Assembly (NCBI GenBank): GCA_030526045.1
Contig: JAUNDN010000028.1
Location: 1,383 to 34,551 of the forward strand
Source of the DNA: Bacillota bacterium
Lineage (GTDB): Bacteria > Bacillota > Clostridia > Lachnospirales > Lachnospiraceae
DNA: 33,169 bases
Reading direction: 5' to 3'
In this document: positions 25,461 through 32,749 of the stretch, piece after piece
Numbering within the stretch: position 1 is the stretch's first letter
How the letters are laid out: every line of letters begins with the position of its first letter
Program-made: the position numbers and the translations under genes
The notes under the pieces: model-generated
The model's database searches: none
What the model was told of the DNA's origin: nothing
Seen by the model: only the letters and a program-made list of their open reading frames with translations

Positions 25461-27044
25461 TCAGTTCAGATAGTTCAGAGGATTTACCTGGGAGCCGTTA
25501 ATCAACATTTCAAAGTGAAGATGCGGTCCTGTGCTGATACCGGTGTTACCACTGAGCGCAATCTTCTGGCCCTGGGATACCGTCTGTCCGACAGATACAA
25601 GTACCTTGCTAAGGTGTGCATATCTGGTCTGTCTGCCATCCGGATGAGTAATATATACAACATAGCCATAGCCGCTTCCCCAGCCTGCTTTTGCCACGGT
25701 TCCGCCACAGGATGCATAAACTGCCGTTCCTGTAGGAGTCGCCCAGTCCACACCCTTATGGTAGGTGCTGGCTCCACGCTTCGGAGCCTTTCTCTTTCCA
25801 AAGCCGGAGGACATACGTCCACCCGAAATAGGTTTAATATAGGTGGGCGGTATCTTCGTTCCACGTTCCACAATTTTAGGAACAGCTTCATAAGTAACTT
25901 CTTCCTTAATAATCTCCTCTGCCACCTTCTTTTCATTCTCGAAGGTGACAACCGCTACCACCTTTCTGTGTCCTGCAGAGGGTTCCTGCAGTGTCTTTTT
26001 CTCTGTGGTATACCAATCGTCATTATCGACATAGATAACTTCTGCCTCATAATCTTCCTCGTAGTACATCTGTTCCTGACGCACCACTGCAAGCTTCGGA
26101 CGGGGTACCGTAATGACAAGTTCGTCTCCCGGTCTGATCATGGAGTTTTCATCCTCAAGAGAATCATTCATTTCAATCAGCTTGTCCATCGGAATATTGG
26201 TCTTAATTGCAATCTCGGAAAGCGTGTCACCGGAAACTACCTTGTACACGTCGCTCTTTTCCTCGTCCTGCGTTACTTCCCTGATCGCATCATCAACCCC
26301 TGTCAGCTTCTCTTCGCCAAGGTAGGTCTCAACCACTTCGATCTCATCGCCATACTCCATAGAGATCAGACCCAGATCATAATCCTCGAAATTCATTTCA
26401 CCGGCAGGTTCAACCTCTTCAAATGCCGCCGTCATTTCAGCGTCAATTCCAGCCTCCAGACTGACGACTTCCACTTCCTCCTCTGCACTTGCTGCTTCCT
26501 CTCTGGAAAGGATCTGTGTTGTGAGAACGTTGAGTTCTCTTGACGGATCAAGCATCAGGTCAACCTGATAGCACTCTTCATCATCATACTTATTGAGTGC
26601 AGCCTGAAGGAGCTGTTTTACCTCCTCCTTATCGGAAAGATTTACCATGTACTCATTAATCTTAACCACATAGGATCTATGGAGCGTTTCCTTCACATCG
26701 CCCAGAAGCACCTGGTGCATCCTGTCAATGACCTGCTCCGGTTCATCCACTTTTCCCCAAAGCACCTCACTGCCCTCTGTCGTAACATTACTCTCCACAA
26801 GAACCAGCTCTTCACTTTGACCTGCAACCCTTCTTCTGGCTTCCAGTGCAAAATCCTTTGCCTCCTGCAGATCTGCCACCACACCAACCTCTACATCATT
26901 TAAAAAGACTGTAAACATATTATTACCCGTTTTTTCAAAGGGTACAAAAGAGGGCAGAAAAAAGATACTGACAAAAACTGCCAACACTGCAATTTCGAGT
27001 TTCCGTAATCTTAATCTTTTATAATAAGCGGTAATGCGTTTCAT
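25461..27044 (-). CDS. Membrane-anchored M23 peptidase with LysM and G5 domains
   Basis: 527 residues from ATG 27044. The longer frame begins at 27110, but a consensus promoter lies at 27094-27122, so that start would not be transcribed. An N-terminal membrane anchor (IAVLAVFVSIFFLPSFV) is followed by a long acidic region, a LysM domain (about 266-314, VSGDTLSEIAIKTN), a G5 domain (about 338-405) and a C-terminal M23 endopeptidase whose zinc ligands are seen in HKGVD (429-433) and GPHLHFEM (507-514). It probably trims peptide cross-links or acts as a scaffold at the wall outside the membrane. It is divergent from dinB, sharing a 124-bp spacer. Confidence 0.92.
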   Translation of the reverse strand: MKRITAYYKRLRLRKLEIAVLAVFVSIFFLPSFVPFEKTGNNMFTVFLNDVEVGVVADLQEAKDFALEARRRVAGQSEELVLVESNVTTEGSEVLWGKVDEPEQVIDRMHQVLLGDVKETLHRSYVVKINEYMVNLSDKEEVKQLLQAALNKYDDEECYQVDLMLDPSRELNVLTTQILSREEAASAEEEVEVVSLEAGIDAEMTAAFEEVEPAGEMNFEDYDLGLISMEYGDEIEVVETYLGEEKLTGVDDAIREVTQDEEKSDVYKVVSGDTLSEIAIKTNIPMDKLIEMNDSLEDENSMIRPGDELVITVPRPKLAVVRQEQMYYEEDYEAEVIYVDNDDWYTTEKKTLQEPSAGHRKVVAVVTFENEKKVAEEIIKEEVTYEAVPKIVERGTKIPPTYIKPISGGRMSSGFGKRKAPKRGASTYHKGVDWATPTGTAVYASCGGTVAKAGWGSGYGYVVYITHPDGRQTRYAHLSKVLVSVGQTVSQGQKIALSGNTGISTGPHLHFEMLINGSQVNPLNYLN

Positions 27045-27093
27045 TCTTGCTAGCCTGTCTCCGAATTTTTCGTAACAATTTTGTAACAGATTT

Positions 27094-27122
27094 ATTCTAA
27101 CAGTTATCATTTTACTTGTAAA
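27094..27122 (-). promoter_or_regulatory. Promoter of the M23 peptidase gene
   Basis: Minus strand TTTACA (27117-27122), 17 nt, TAGAAT (27094-27099). Transcription would begin near 27087, downstream of the longest ORF's first ATG, which decides the start at 27044. Confidence 0.7.
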
Positions 27123-27145
27123 GGGCTAAACGAATGCGATAAAAT
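27116..27145 (+). promoter_or_regulatory. Promoter of dinB, -35 overlapping the divergent promoter
   Basis: TTGTAA (27116-27121) with TAAAAT (27140-27145) 18 nt on, or GATAAA 16 nt on. Its -35 shares five bases with the M23 gene's -35 on the other strand. No clostridial or Bacillus-type LexA box was seen. Confidence 0.5.
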
Positions 27146-27168
27146 GGAAAAAGAAGGAGGGGTAACAG

Positions 27169-28422
27169 ATGCAGGAAATCTTCTTTCATATTGATGTGAA
27201 TTCCGCCTATCTTAGCTGGAGTGCGCTAAAGCGCCTTGAAGCAGGAGATCCCGTTGACCTGCGCAAAATCCCTTCCATTGTGGGCGGTGATATCAAAAAG
27301 CGCCATGGCGTGGTTCTAGCCAAGTCCATTCCTGCCAAAAAATATGGCATTACGACCGGAGAGCCCATCGTAAATGCCATGCGAAAATGTCCTTCCTTGC
27401 TTATTGAGGCTCCCGACCATACCCTCTATCATCAGAAAAGCCGGGAACTTATGCAATATTTGTCCGGAATCTGTCCGGAAATTGAGCAGTTGAGTGTAGA
27501 TGAATGCTTTATGAATTTCACACCGATTTGCAGCCGGTTTCCCTCGCCGTTTACTGCTGCTACGCAGATAAAGGATGAAATCAGAAATCGGTTTGGGTTT
27601 ACAGTCAACATCGGGATTTCCGACAGGAAGGTACTTGCAAAGATGGCATCCGATTTTCGAAAGCCGGATCAGGTTCATACCCTTTATTCCCACGAAATTA
27701 AAGAGAAAATGTGGCCGCTTCCCGTATCCTCCCTGTATATGTGCGGTAAGGCCAGCACGCAGACTCTGGGCAAGCTTGAGATCCGCACGATCGGTGATCT
27801 GGCAAGAGCGGACAAAAATATTATCGCCTCCCACCTAAAAAGCCATGGAATTCTTCTCTGGAAATATGCAAACGGTATTGACGATTCTTCCGTTCTTTCC
27901 ACACCCATAGAAGCAAAGGGAATCGGGAATTCCACCACCCTTCCGTCGGATGTTACACAGCGTGATGAGGCCTGCCTGTGCCTGCTCTCTCTTGCCGACA
28001 GTGTGTCACAGCGTCTGCGTCAGGCCGGACAGCTTGCGGGGATGATCAGCGTTGAGATCAAATACAGTGATTTTCAGAGTGTTTCCCACCAGATGGCACT
28101 TCAGACCCCCTCCGGGACCTCCAAGGTCATCTACGAATCCGCCTGCCGGTTATTTGATGAATTGTGGAACGGCGCCCCTATCCGGCTTCTGGGCATCAGA
28201 AGCGCAAAGCTCATTGATGAATCCGAGCCCACACAGCTTTCTCTTTTTGACCTGGTTCCTCCCAAAAGTCAAAAGCCGGTATCGCCTAGCAAAGATCATG
28301 CCAGCCCTTCACAAGAGAAGCTGGATGCACTAGACAAAACGTTGGATTCCATCCGCCTAAAATACGGAAAAGATGCCATAGTTCGCGGAAGTCTGTTAAA
28401 GCACAAGCCGCCCCACGACTAA
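27169..28422 (+). CDS. dinB: Y-family DNA polymerase IV (DinB type)
   Basis: Translesion polymerase, 417 residues. Catalytic Asp9 in FHIDVNSAYLSW and the SVDEC motif (Asp111, Glu112) are intact, followed by NIGISDRKVLAKMASD and a little-finger domain. A clamp-binding QLSLFD motif lies at 356-361, near but not at the C-terminus; about 56 residues follow, including a Ser/Pro/Lys-rich linker and a KLDALDKTLDSIRLKYG helix seen in many clostridial DinB proteins. GGAGGGG lies 8 nt before the ATG. Its stop overlaps by four bases the convergent XRE gene. Confidence 0.95.
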   Translation: MQEIFFHIDVNSAYLSWSALKRLEAGDPVDLRKIPSIVGGDIKKRHGVVLAKSIPAKKYGITTGEPIVNAMRKCPSLLIEAPDHTLYHQKSRELMQYLSGICPEIEQLSVDECFMNFTPICSRFPSPFTAATQIKDEIRNRFGFTVNIGISDRKVLAKMASDFRKPDQVHTLYSHEIKEKMWPLPVSSLYMCGKASTQTLGKLEIRTIGDLARADKNIIASHLKSHGILLWKYANGIDDSSVLSTPIEAKGIGNSTTLPSDVTQRDEACLCLLSLADSVSQRLRQAGQLAGMISVEIKYSDFQSVSHQMALQTPSGTSKVIYESACRLFDELWNGAPIRLLGIRSAKLIDESEPTQLSLFDLVPPKSQKPVSPSKDHASPSQEKLDALDKTLDSIRLKYGKDAIVRGSLLKHKPPHD

Positions 28423-28982
28423 TTGCTTCCTTCCCCATGAGACAGGATCAGATAGCCGGCTGCCTTCCGGATTCCAGCATTGGCAATGACATGCTCTTTA
28501 AATGCCGGAAACCTCAGGGCATTTCCTTCCGATATCAGATATTGCTGATCTTCCAATGTTACCGCTATCTCTCCTTGATAAACTGAAATATATAGCCAAC
28601 TGTTTTCTCCGTAGTTGTTTCCTGTAAATCTGCATTCCGGCTCTATCTCCAGATAAAAAAGCTCAAAAGAGCGATCCCTGCTGTACGGAAACACTACCTG
28701 GATTTTGTATTCCCCTTCCTTTTCTTTATACACAGACAGGTTCTTTTTTTCTACTGCAACAACCTCTTCTTCCGGCTTATAGATCAGGTCTTCAAACGAT
28801 ACCTTAATCCCCTCCATAATCCTGCTAATGGTCGCTACTGTTGGATTTGACTCCCCGCGCTCAATCTGCCCTAACATGCTTTTGCTTACACCGGTCTTCT
28901 CCGCCAGCATATCAAGGCTCATATTCCGCGATTTTCTGATTCGTTTCAAATTGTAAGCAATATTTCTGTCTATCTGACTCAT
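28419..28982 (-). CDS. XRE-family regulator with C-terminal cupin
   Basis: 187 residues from ATG 28982, which has AAGGAG 10 nt upstream; the longer frame starts inside a hairpin. A helix-turn-helix domain (about 6-60: NLKRIRKSRNMSLDMLAEKT, then SKSMLGQIERGESNPTVATI) is joined to a cupin domain (about 110-185, LFYLEIEPECRF...VYQGEIAVTL...ALRFPAFKEHVI). Regulators of this design sense a small metabolite and often control transport or amine/amino-acid use nearby. No obvious target gene is adjacent, apart from the flavin reductase just upstream in the same direction. Autoregulation is possible: the promoter spacer holds a GATTAATC palindrome. Confidence 0.9.
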   Translation of the reverse strand: MSQIDRNIAYNLKRIRKSRNMSLDMLAEKTGVSKSMLGQIERGESNPTVATISRIMEGIKVSFEDLIYKPEEEVVAVEKKNLSVYKEKEGEYKIQVVFPYSRDRSFELFYLEIEPECRFTGNNYGENSWLYISVYQGEIAVTLEDQQYLISEGNALRFPAFKEHVIANAGIRKAAGYLILSHGEGSN

Positions 28983-29001
28983 TCCGCTTAATCTCCTTAA
29001 T

Positions 29002-29032
29002 GAAAAAAGCACCAGGCTCTTCACCTGATGCT
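29002..29032 (-). terminator. Terminator-like hairpin within the leader of the XRE gene
   Basis: Minus strand stem with one mismatch (29008-29016 with 29024-29032, AGCA..CAGG type) followed by six T. It lies downstream of the XRE promoter yet upstream of its ribosome site, so it may end the flavin reductase transcript, attenuate the XRE gene, or both. Confidence 0.65.
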
Positions 29033-29066
29033 ACTTCTTCGTAACAGACTTTATCTATTTGATTTC

Positions 29067-29095
29067 ATCGTACTGATTAATCTATGATTCGTCAA
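29067..29095 (-). promoter_or_regulatory. Promoter of the XRE-cupin gene
   Basis: Minus strand TTGACG (29090-29095), 17 nt, TACGAT (29067-29072). The spacer contains the palindrome GATTAATC, a possible operator. Confidence 0.65.
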
Positions 29096-29125
29096 GCAAA
29101 AATTTCAAAAGCTATGATGAAATAA

Positions 29126-29695
29126 CTATGATGATCGTTTTTTCACACTATAGCCGAAGGTTCCCAGCTTCTTTCCAAGGGTATAATAGCTTCCATGAGA
29201 ATAGGCGATCGGATCAGCCTGTTCCAGTGAAAACCGTCCCTTTTTGTCCATATAGGCTTCATCAGCGTGCACGGCAACCACTTGTGCAAGATACATATCA
29301 TGAGTTCCAAGGCGAAGGGTTTTAGTCACCTTGCACTCTATGTTTACAGGGCTTTGTTCGATAAGCGGTGCACTGACCTTCTCTCCGGGAAGCAGTTTAA
29401 GCTTCATGTCCTTAATCTTGTCTGTATCTTTTCCACTCTTTACCCCACAGTAATCTGTTGCATAAGCAAGCTCACTCGTGGTCAGATTGATGACGAATTC
29501 CTGCGTCTCTTCTATCATATGATGAGAATACCGCTCCGGTCTTACTGAAATAGATACCATCGGCGGGTCGCTGCACACGGTTCCCGTCCATGCCACGGTA
29601 AACACATTGGCGTTTCCCTGCTTATCAGCAACCGTGATGAGCACCGCAGGAACCGGATAGAGCATATTCCCCGGCTTCCAGCTCTGTTTCCCCAT
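29126..29695 (-). CDS. Flavin reductase family protein (FMN-binding)
   Basis: 189 residues from ATG 29695, with AGGAG 11 nt upstream; a GTG four codons earlier would overlap that site. The fold is the split-barrel FMN-binding flavoprotein: MLYPVPAVLITVADKQGNAN, FTVAWTGTVCSDPPMVSISV and RPERYSHHMIEET are typical FMN-binding segments, and the late ADPIAYSHGSYYTLGK stretch is common to this clostridial subgroup. It should bind FMN and use NAD(P)H, but the partner substrate is unknown. Its ribosome site overlaps the stop codon of the preceding coiled-coil gene, so the two are translationally coupled. Confidence 0.9.
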   Translation of the reverse strand: MGKQSWKPGNMLYPVPAVLITVADKQGNANVFTVAWTGTVCSDPPMVSISVRPERYSHHMIEETQEFVINLTTSELAYATDYCGVKSGKDTDKIKDMKLKLLPGEKVSAPLIEQSPVNIECKVTKTLRLGTHDMYLAQVVAVHADEAYMDKKGRFSLEQADPIAYSHGSYYTLGKKLGTFGYSVKKRSS

Positions 29696-29709
29696 ATTCT
29701 GCTTCACTC

Positions 29710-30360
29710 CTAAAATAAGTTAAAAATTCTAGCAACTGTAATTGCCATATTGGCAATACTGATAATCATGGTAATAATCACGAAAGGTAAAAGGACTTTA
29801 TTGCGGCTTGCCGTACGCTCCACCGTCTCCTTCAGCTCCGTGGTCTGCTTTTCCAATTCTTCCACCACAGACGCCTGCACATTGCGATAAACCTTGACAT
29901 TGTCTGTGTGAAGAAAATCCTCCAGATTTCTGAAGAGTTCTTCTAATTTATCCTGAAGGCCTGACATATTTTCGGTAATCTGCTCCAGATTATCAGAATT
30001 CTCTTTAATCTCGGCAATCTTGGCAAGGCTCTCACTTAACGCCTGATTAATTCCCGCAATGGAGACCTCTGAAGTCTGCTTAATCCTTGAAACTGATTCA
30101 GCTTCCACCTCTCCCACCGTCTGACCAAGCTTCTCATTTGCCTGATCTGCCAGATTCTGCACACCTTGTGCACTTTCTATATTCTTAAGATTCAACTTTC
30201 TCATTTCCTGAATACAGTCATCATATTTTTCCATCTGTTCTTTAAAGATTGCAAGCTGCTTTTCAAGATTTTCAAGCTCTGCCGCATCTGCTGCTGCATT
30301 TGCCCTGATCAGCTCCTGTGAATTCAATTTCTGTGCAATCTTATCCATAAAGTTGTCCAT
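29710..30360 (-). CDS. Tail-anchored coiled-coil membrane protein, function unknown
   Basis: 216 residues from ATG 30360, with GGAGGG 6 nt upstream. I do not recognise the family. Residues about 5-185 are almost entirely helical and rich in Glu, Gln, Lys and Leu with heptad spacing (for example ENLEKQLAIFKEQMEKYDD, LEELFRNLEDFL). A single C-terminal hydrophobic helix (VLLPFVIITMIISIANMAIT) ends four to eight residues before the C-terminus, so it would be anchored in the membrane by its tail with the coiled coil inside the cell. The design recalls the signalling helices of chemoreceptors without sensor or signalling tip. It is the first gene of a two-gene unit with the flavin reductase. Confidence 0.8.
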   Translation of the reverse strand: MDNFMDKIAQKLNSQELIRANAAADAAELENLEKQLAIFKEQMEKYDDCIQEMRKLNLKNIESAQGVQNLADQANEKLGQTVGEVEAESVSRIKQTSEVSIAGINQALSESLAKIAEIKENSDNLEQITENMSGLQDKLEELFRNLEDFLHTDNVKVYRNVQASVVEELEKQTTELKETVERTASRNKVLLPFVIITMIISIANMAITVARIFNLF

Positions 30361-30430
30361 TATCATCCCTCCGGGTATATCGCCATTCCTTTGCGGGCAC
30401 TGCCGCAGTCAAAAACATAAACCTGTTTGT

Positions 30431-30459
30431 ATTTTACCACCTTTAACTGGTTTTTACAA
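30431..30459 (-). promoter_or_regulatory. Promoter of the coiled-coil/flavin reductase unit
   Basis: Minus strand TTGTAA (30454-30459), 17 nt, TAAAAT (30431-30436), giving a leader of about 65 nt before the ATG at 30360. Confidence 0.65.
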
Positions 30460-30562
30460 TAAACATACCGCGCTTTGTTTTTTGTATATTTTGCACAATT
30501 TTTATATTCATTTTTTTACATCGTTGTAAACATTAACGATAATTTCATACTATGTTCATAGT

Positions 30563-30690
30563 TTGTTCATATTTTTGCATTATATTATATTTATCAGCAA
30601 ACAAGAGACTACGTAATGTTTTTCATTACACATATAGATAATTTTTTCATAATAGCCCAGGCGCAGAAATGTGTCTGGGCACTCCTCATT
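30563..30690 (+). ncRNA. Candidate small RNA with its own promoter
   Basis: In the roughly 400-bp gene-free gap 30361-30768, TTGTTC (30563-30568), 17 nt and TATATT (30586-30591) form a rightward promoter. Downstream lie two hairpins, GTAATG/CATTAC (30613-30629) and a 10-bp stem GCCCAGGCGC/GTGTCTGGGC (30655-30680). Two of its pairs are G-U on the plus strand and would be mismatches on the other, which points to a rightward RNA of about 85-95 nt. The T run after it (CTCATTTTAT) is weak. No open frame with a ribosome site is present. It matches no RNA family I can name. Confidence 0.35.
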
Positions 30691-30731
30691 TTATCAACAA
30701 ATTTCAATTATTGATGCCCTCCGCCAAAATC

Positions 30732-30757
30732 AAAAGAGCGCCCATACATGGGCGCTC
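30732..30757 (-). terminator. Terminator of the RelQ-type gene
   Basis: Near-perfect palindrome GAGCGCCCAT/ATGGGCGCTC (30736-30745, 30748-30757), then TTTTGATTTT on the minus strand, 11 nt after the stop. Confidence 0.85.
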
Positions 30758-30768
30758 CTGTATCAACT

Positions 30769-31416
30769 TTATGTATTTTCTTCCCTCTCGCTGAGACTTA
30801 ATACTTCATCATTGAGGGACAGCATCTTTGCATCAAGCTCTGATACCATTCTTGCACATTCAATCAACTCGTTCTTAATATGTGCCGGTGCATTCCCCTC
30901 GAATTTGTAATGAATCTTGTGTTCCAGGCTTGCCCAGAAATCCATTGCAACGGTTCGAATCTGAATTTCCACCTTGGTATCCACAATCCTGTCAGAAAGA
31001 TACACCGGAACAGTCACAAGCATATGATAACTCTTATATCCACTGGGCTTGGGGTTTACGATGTAATCCTTTACTGAAATCACTTTAATGTCGCTCTGAT
31101 TGCTGATCATCTCAGCGATCCGGTAAATGTCTGAGGTAAATGAACAGATAACCCTAATTCCGGCAATATCATTCACATATTGAACCATATTCTGAATGGT
31201 TGATTCATAACCGTGTCTCTTTAGCTTCTTTACGATACTCTCTGAGGTTTTAATTCTGGACTTTATGTGCTCAATGGGATTATACCTGTGCACGTGCTGA
31301 AATTCATCATTCAGTATTTCCAGCTTAGTCGATATCTGCTTCAATGCAGAATTGTAAATCAGTATAACTTCCTTCCAGCTGTCGACATCACTGTCTCGCT
31401 CTATCCTTAATTCCAT
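30769..31416 (-). CDS. Small alarmone synthetase (RelA/SpoT domain, RelQ type)
   Basis: 215 residues, the length of stand-alone RelQ proteins. Makes (p)ppGpp by transferring pyrophosphate from ATP to GDP or GTP. Seen: the synthetase segments HIKSRIKTSESIVKKLKRHG, VNDIAGIRVICSF with catalytic-site residues, DYIVNPKPSGYKSYHMLV and VEIQIRTVAMDFWASLEHKI, and a C-terminal oligomerisation helix. There is no hydrolase domain and no TGS/ACT region. AAGGCGGGG lies before the ATG. An extended -10 TGCTATAAT (31497-31505) places the dispersed TTCG repeat inside its leader. It is a single gene with its own terminator. Confidence 0.93.
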   Translation of the reverse strand: MELRIERDSDVDSWKEVILIYNSALKQISTKLEILNDEFQHVHRYNPIEHIKSRIKTSESIVKKLKRHGYESTIQNMVQYVNDIAGIRVICSFTSDIYRIAEMISNQSDIKVISVKDYIVNPKPSGYKSYHMLVTVPVYLSDRIVDTKVEIQIRTVAMDFWASLEHKIHYKFEGNAPAHIKNELIECARMVSELDAKMLSLNDEVLSLSEREENT

Positions 31417-31454
31417 TCCATCCCCGCCTTACCTATAAATTCTTTTGCTATCCC

Positions 31455-31480
31455 CCAAATGCCGCCTTCGGCATCGCTTG
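31455..31480. repeat. Second copy of the TTCG hairpin repeat core
   Basis: 26 bp identical at 25 positions to 25378-25403 (CCAAATGCCGCCTTCGGC, then A instead of G, then TCGCTTG). The outer arms seen at the first site are absent here. It lies in the relQ leader, between the -10 and the ribosome site. Confidence 0.8.
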
Positions 31481-31496
31481 TTTCTTCTCTGGGTTT

Positions 31497-31505
31497 ATTA
31501 TAGCA
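31497..31505 (-). promoter_or_regulatory. Extended -10 promoter of the RelQ-type gene
   Basis: Minus strand TGCTATAAT with no good -35, about 80 nt before the start codon. Confidence 0.55.
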
Positions 31506-31558
31506 TATTTTAATCTATTCATATACGGTTCTTTTCATATTTAATTGTTTTTTAATGA

Positions 31559-31587
31559 TTGAGAATTAAGATTCCCTCTGCTATAAT
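31559..31587 (+). promoter_or_regulatory. Promoter of the 88-residue protein gene
   Basis: TTGAGA (31559-31564), 17 nt, perfect TATAAT (31582-31587), followed by AAAGGAGA and the start codon at 31614. Confidence 0.8.
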
Positions 31588-31613
31588 TACAGGCAACAGA
31601 AAGGAGACTTCTC

Positions 31614-31880
31614 ATGTTTCGATTATGGGCAAAGGTTTTTCAGAATAACCATCTGCTGAAGGATACCGTCATCTGCGATGAGAGCAGCGATACGCGTACA
31701 CATAAGGTCTTTCATGCCCTGGATGAAGTCTGCTATCAATTTGATCTTAGCAAGCCAATCTGGCTCGAATCCACCGTTCAGGAATTCAAGCGTCACGCCA
31801 AAGCCCGTTTTTATCAGGACAATTTCATCGAACCTATCGAATTTGATTATCTGGAAATCCACATCATAGAAGAAGACTAA
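31614..31880 (+). CDS. Small uncharacterised protein, 88 residues
   Basis: A real gene by its signals: consensus promoter, AAGGAG 8 nt before the ATG, and a clear stop. The protein begins MFRLWAKVFQNNHLLKDTVI and is acidic at the end (YLEIHIIEED), with Trp and aromatic residues spread through it and no signal, membrane helix or Cys motif. The middle (DEVCYQFDLSKPIWLESTV) looks like beta strands joined by a loop. I have the impression that such proteins are widespread in Clostridia, but cannot name a family or function. The next gene has its own promoter, so it is probably monocistronic. Confidence 0.8.
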   Translation: MFRLWAKVFQNNHLLKDTVICDESSDTRTHKVFHALDEVCYQFDLSKPIWLESTVQEFKRHAKARFYQDNFIEPIEFDYLEIHIIEED

Positions 31881-31898
31881 ACTTTTTGCATAATATGT

Positions 31899-31927
31899 TT
31901 GACACCAGAAACAATAAGTAGTAGTAT
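31899..31927 (+). promoter_or_regulatory. Promoter of the TrhA/hemolysin III gene
   Basis: TTGACA (31899-31904), 17 nt, TAGTAT (31922-31927), with a leader of about 60 nt. Confidence 0.7.
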
Positions 31928-31940
31928 CATAATATATTTG

Positions 31941-31961
31941 ATGTAGTTTTCATTACTACAT
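31941..31961. repeat. Inverted repeat in the TrhA leader
   Basis: ATGTAGT (31941-31947) and ACTACAT (31955-31961), 7-bp arms with 7 nt between, just after the expected start point. It could be a repressor site or a small mRNA hairpin. Confidence 0.55.
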
Positions 31962-31993
31962 GTTGTGTATTTTGTTTTCAGGAGGTCATTTTT

Positions 31994-32647
31994 ATGCAGA
32001 TTACCATACGTGAACCAGGCAGTGCCATCACCCACTTCATCGGTATGATGATGGCAGTTTTTGCCGCAACTCCTCTTTTGATAAAGGCCGCACTTTCATC
32101 CGGTGGTCAAAATACCTTATTTGCACTTGGCGTATTCTGTCTCAGTATGATCTTGCTTTACGGTGCAAGTGCTACCTATCACTCACTGAACATCGGTGGA
32201 AGAGCTCTCCGCATTTTCCGCAAGCTGGATCACATGATGATCTTTGTGCTGATTGCAGGCTCCTACACTCCCGTCTGTCTGATCATCTTGGGCGGAAAGC
32301 TGGGATATGCACTGCTTTCTGTTGTCTGGGGCATTGCTCTGTTCGGAATGCTTCTGAAGGCATGCTGGATCACCTGTCCCAAATGGTTTTCATCCATTAT
32401 TTATATAGCAATGGGCTGGGTGTGTGTCGGTGTGTTCGGTCCTCTTTGGAACGTACTTCCCCACGCTGCCTTTGGCTGGCTTCTTGCAGGCGGCATTATT
32501 TATACCATCGGCGGTGTAATCTACGCCTTAAAGCTTCCCATTTTTAACGGAAAGCACAAATTCTTCGGGTCCCATGAAATTTTCCATCTGTTTGTCATGG
32601 GCGGAAGCATCTGCCATTTTATCTTTATGTATCTGTATGTTGCCTGA
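31994..32647 (+). CDS. trhA: TrhA/hemolysin III family membrane protein (PAQR superfamily)
   Basis: 217 residues with about seven hydrophobic helices, the usual size. The metal-site residues of the family are present: Ser/His in GASATYHSL (about 55-63), the Asp/His of RKLDHMMIF (about 76-84), and the paired His of HEIFHLFVMGGSICHF near the C-terminus. Bacterial members are integral membrane proteins proposed to act in membrane-fluidity or lipid homeostasis; the old name hemolysin III is not good evidence of toxicity. AGGAGGT lies 8-9 nt before the ATG. It stands alone between its own promoter and a strong terminator. Confidence 0.92.
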   Translation: MQITIREPGSAITHFIGMMMAVFAATPLLIKAALSSGGQNTLFALGVFCLSMILLYGASATYHSLNIGGRALRIFRKLDHMMIFVLIAGSYTPVCLIILGGKLGYALLSVVWGIALFGMLLKACWITCPKWFSSIIYIAMGWVCVGVFGPLWNVLPHAAFGWLLAGGIIYTIGGVIYALKLPIFNGKHKFFGSHEIFHLFVMGGSICHFIFMYLYVA

Positions 32648-32661
32648 TGCAATGACAAAAT

Positions 32662-32722
32662 AAAACCATCACCCGTGAAAGGACAATTCGCAGCAGGCGT
32701 GTCCTAAACAGATGATGGTTTT
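32662..32722. terminator. Bidirectional terminator between trhA and galE
   Basis: Outer arms AAAACCATCA and TGATGGTTTT (32662-32671, 32713-32722) with an inner AGGACA/TGTCCT hairpin (32680-32705). T runs on both strands let it serve both convergent genes. Confidence 0.8.
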
Positions 32723-32749
32723 AATACCTTATCTATATTCTATTACTCA

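Noticed and set aside
24950-25473. Two overlapping rightward ORFs of 166-167 residues across the murA upstream region
   Set aside because: They run antisense through the murA start and through the tandem hairpin repeat, giving duplicated peptide segments; no ribosome site, and both strands are explained otherwise.
27123-27168. LexA/SOS box before dinB
   Set aside because: No GAAC-N4-GTTC or similar inverted motif is present in the spacer.
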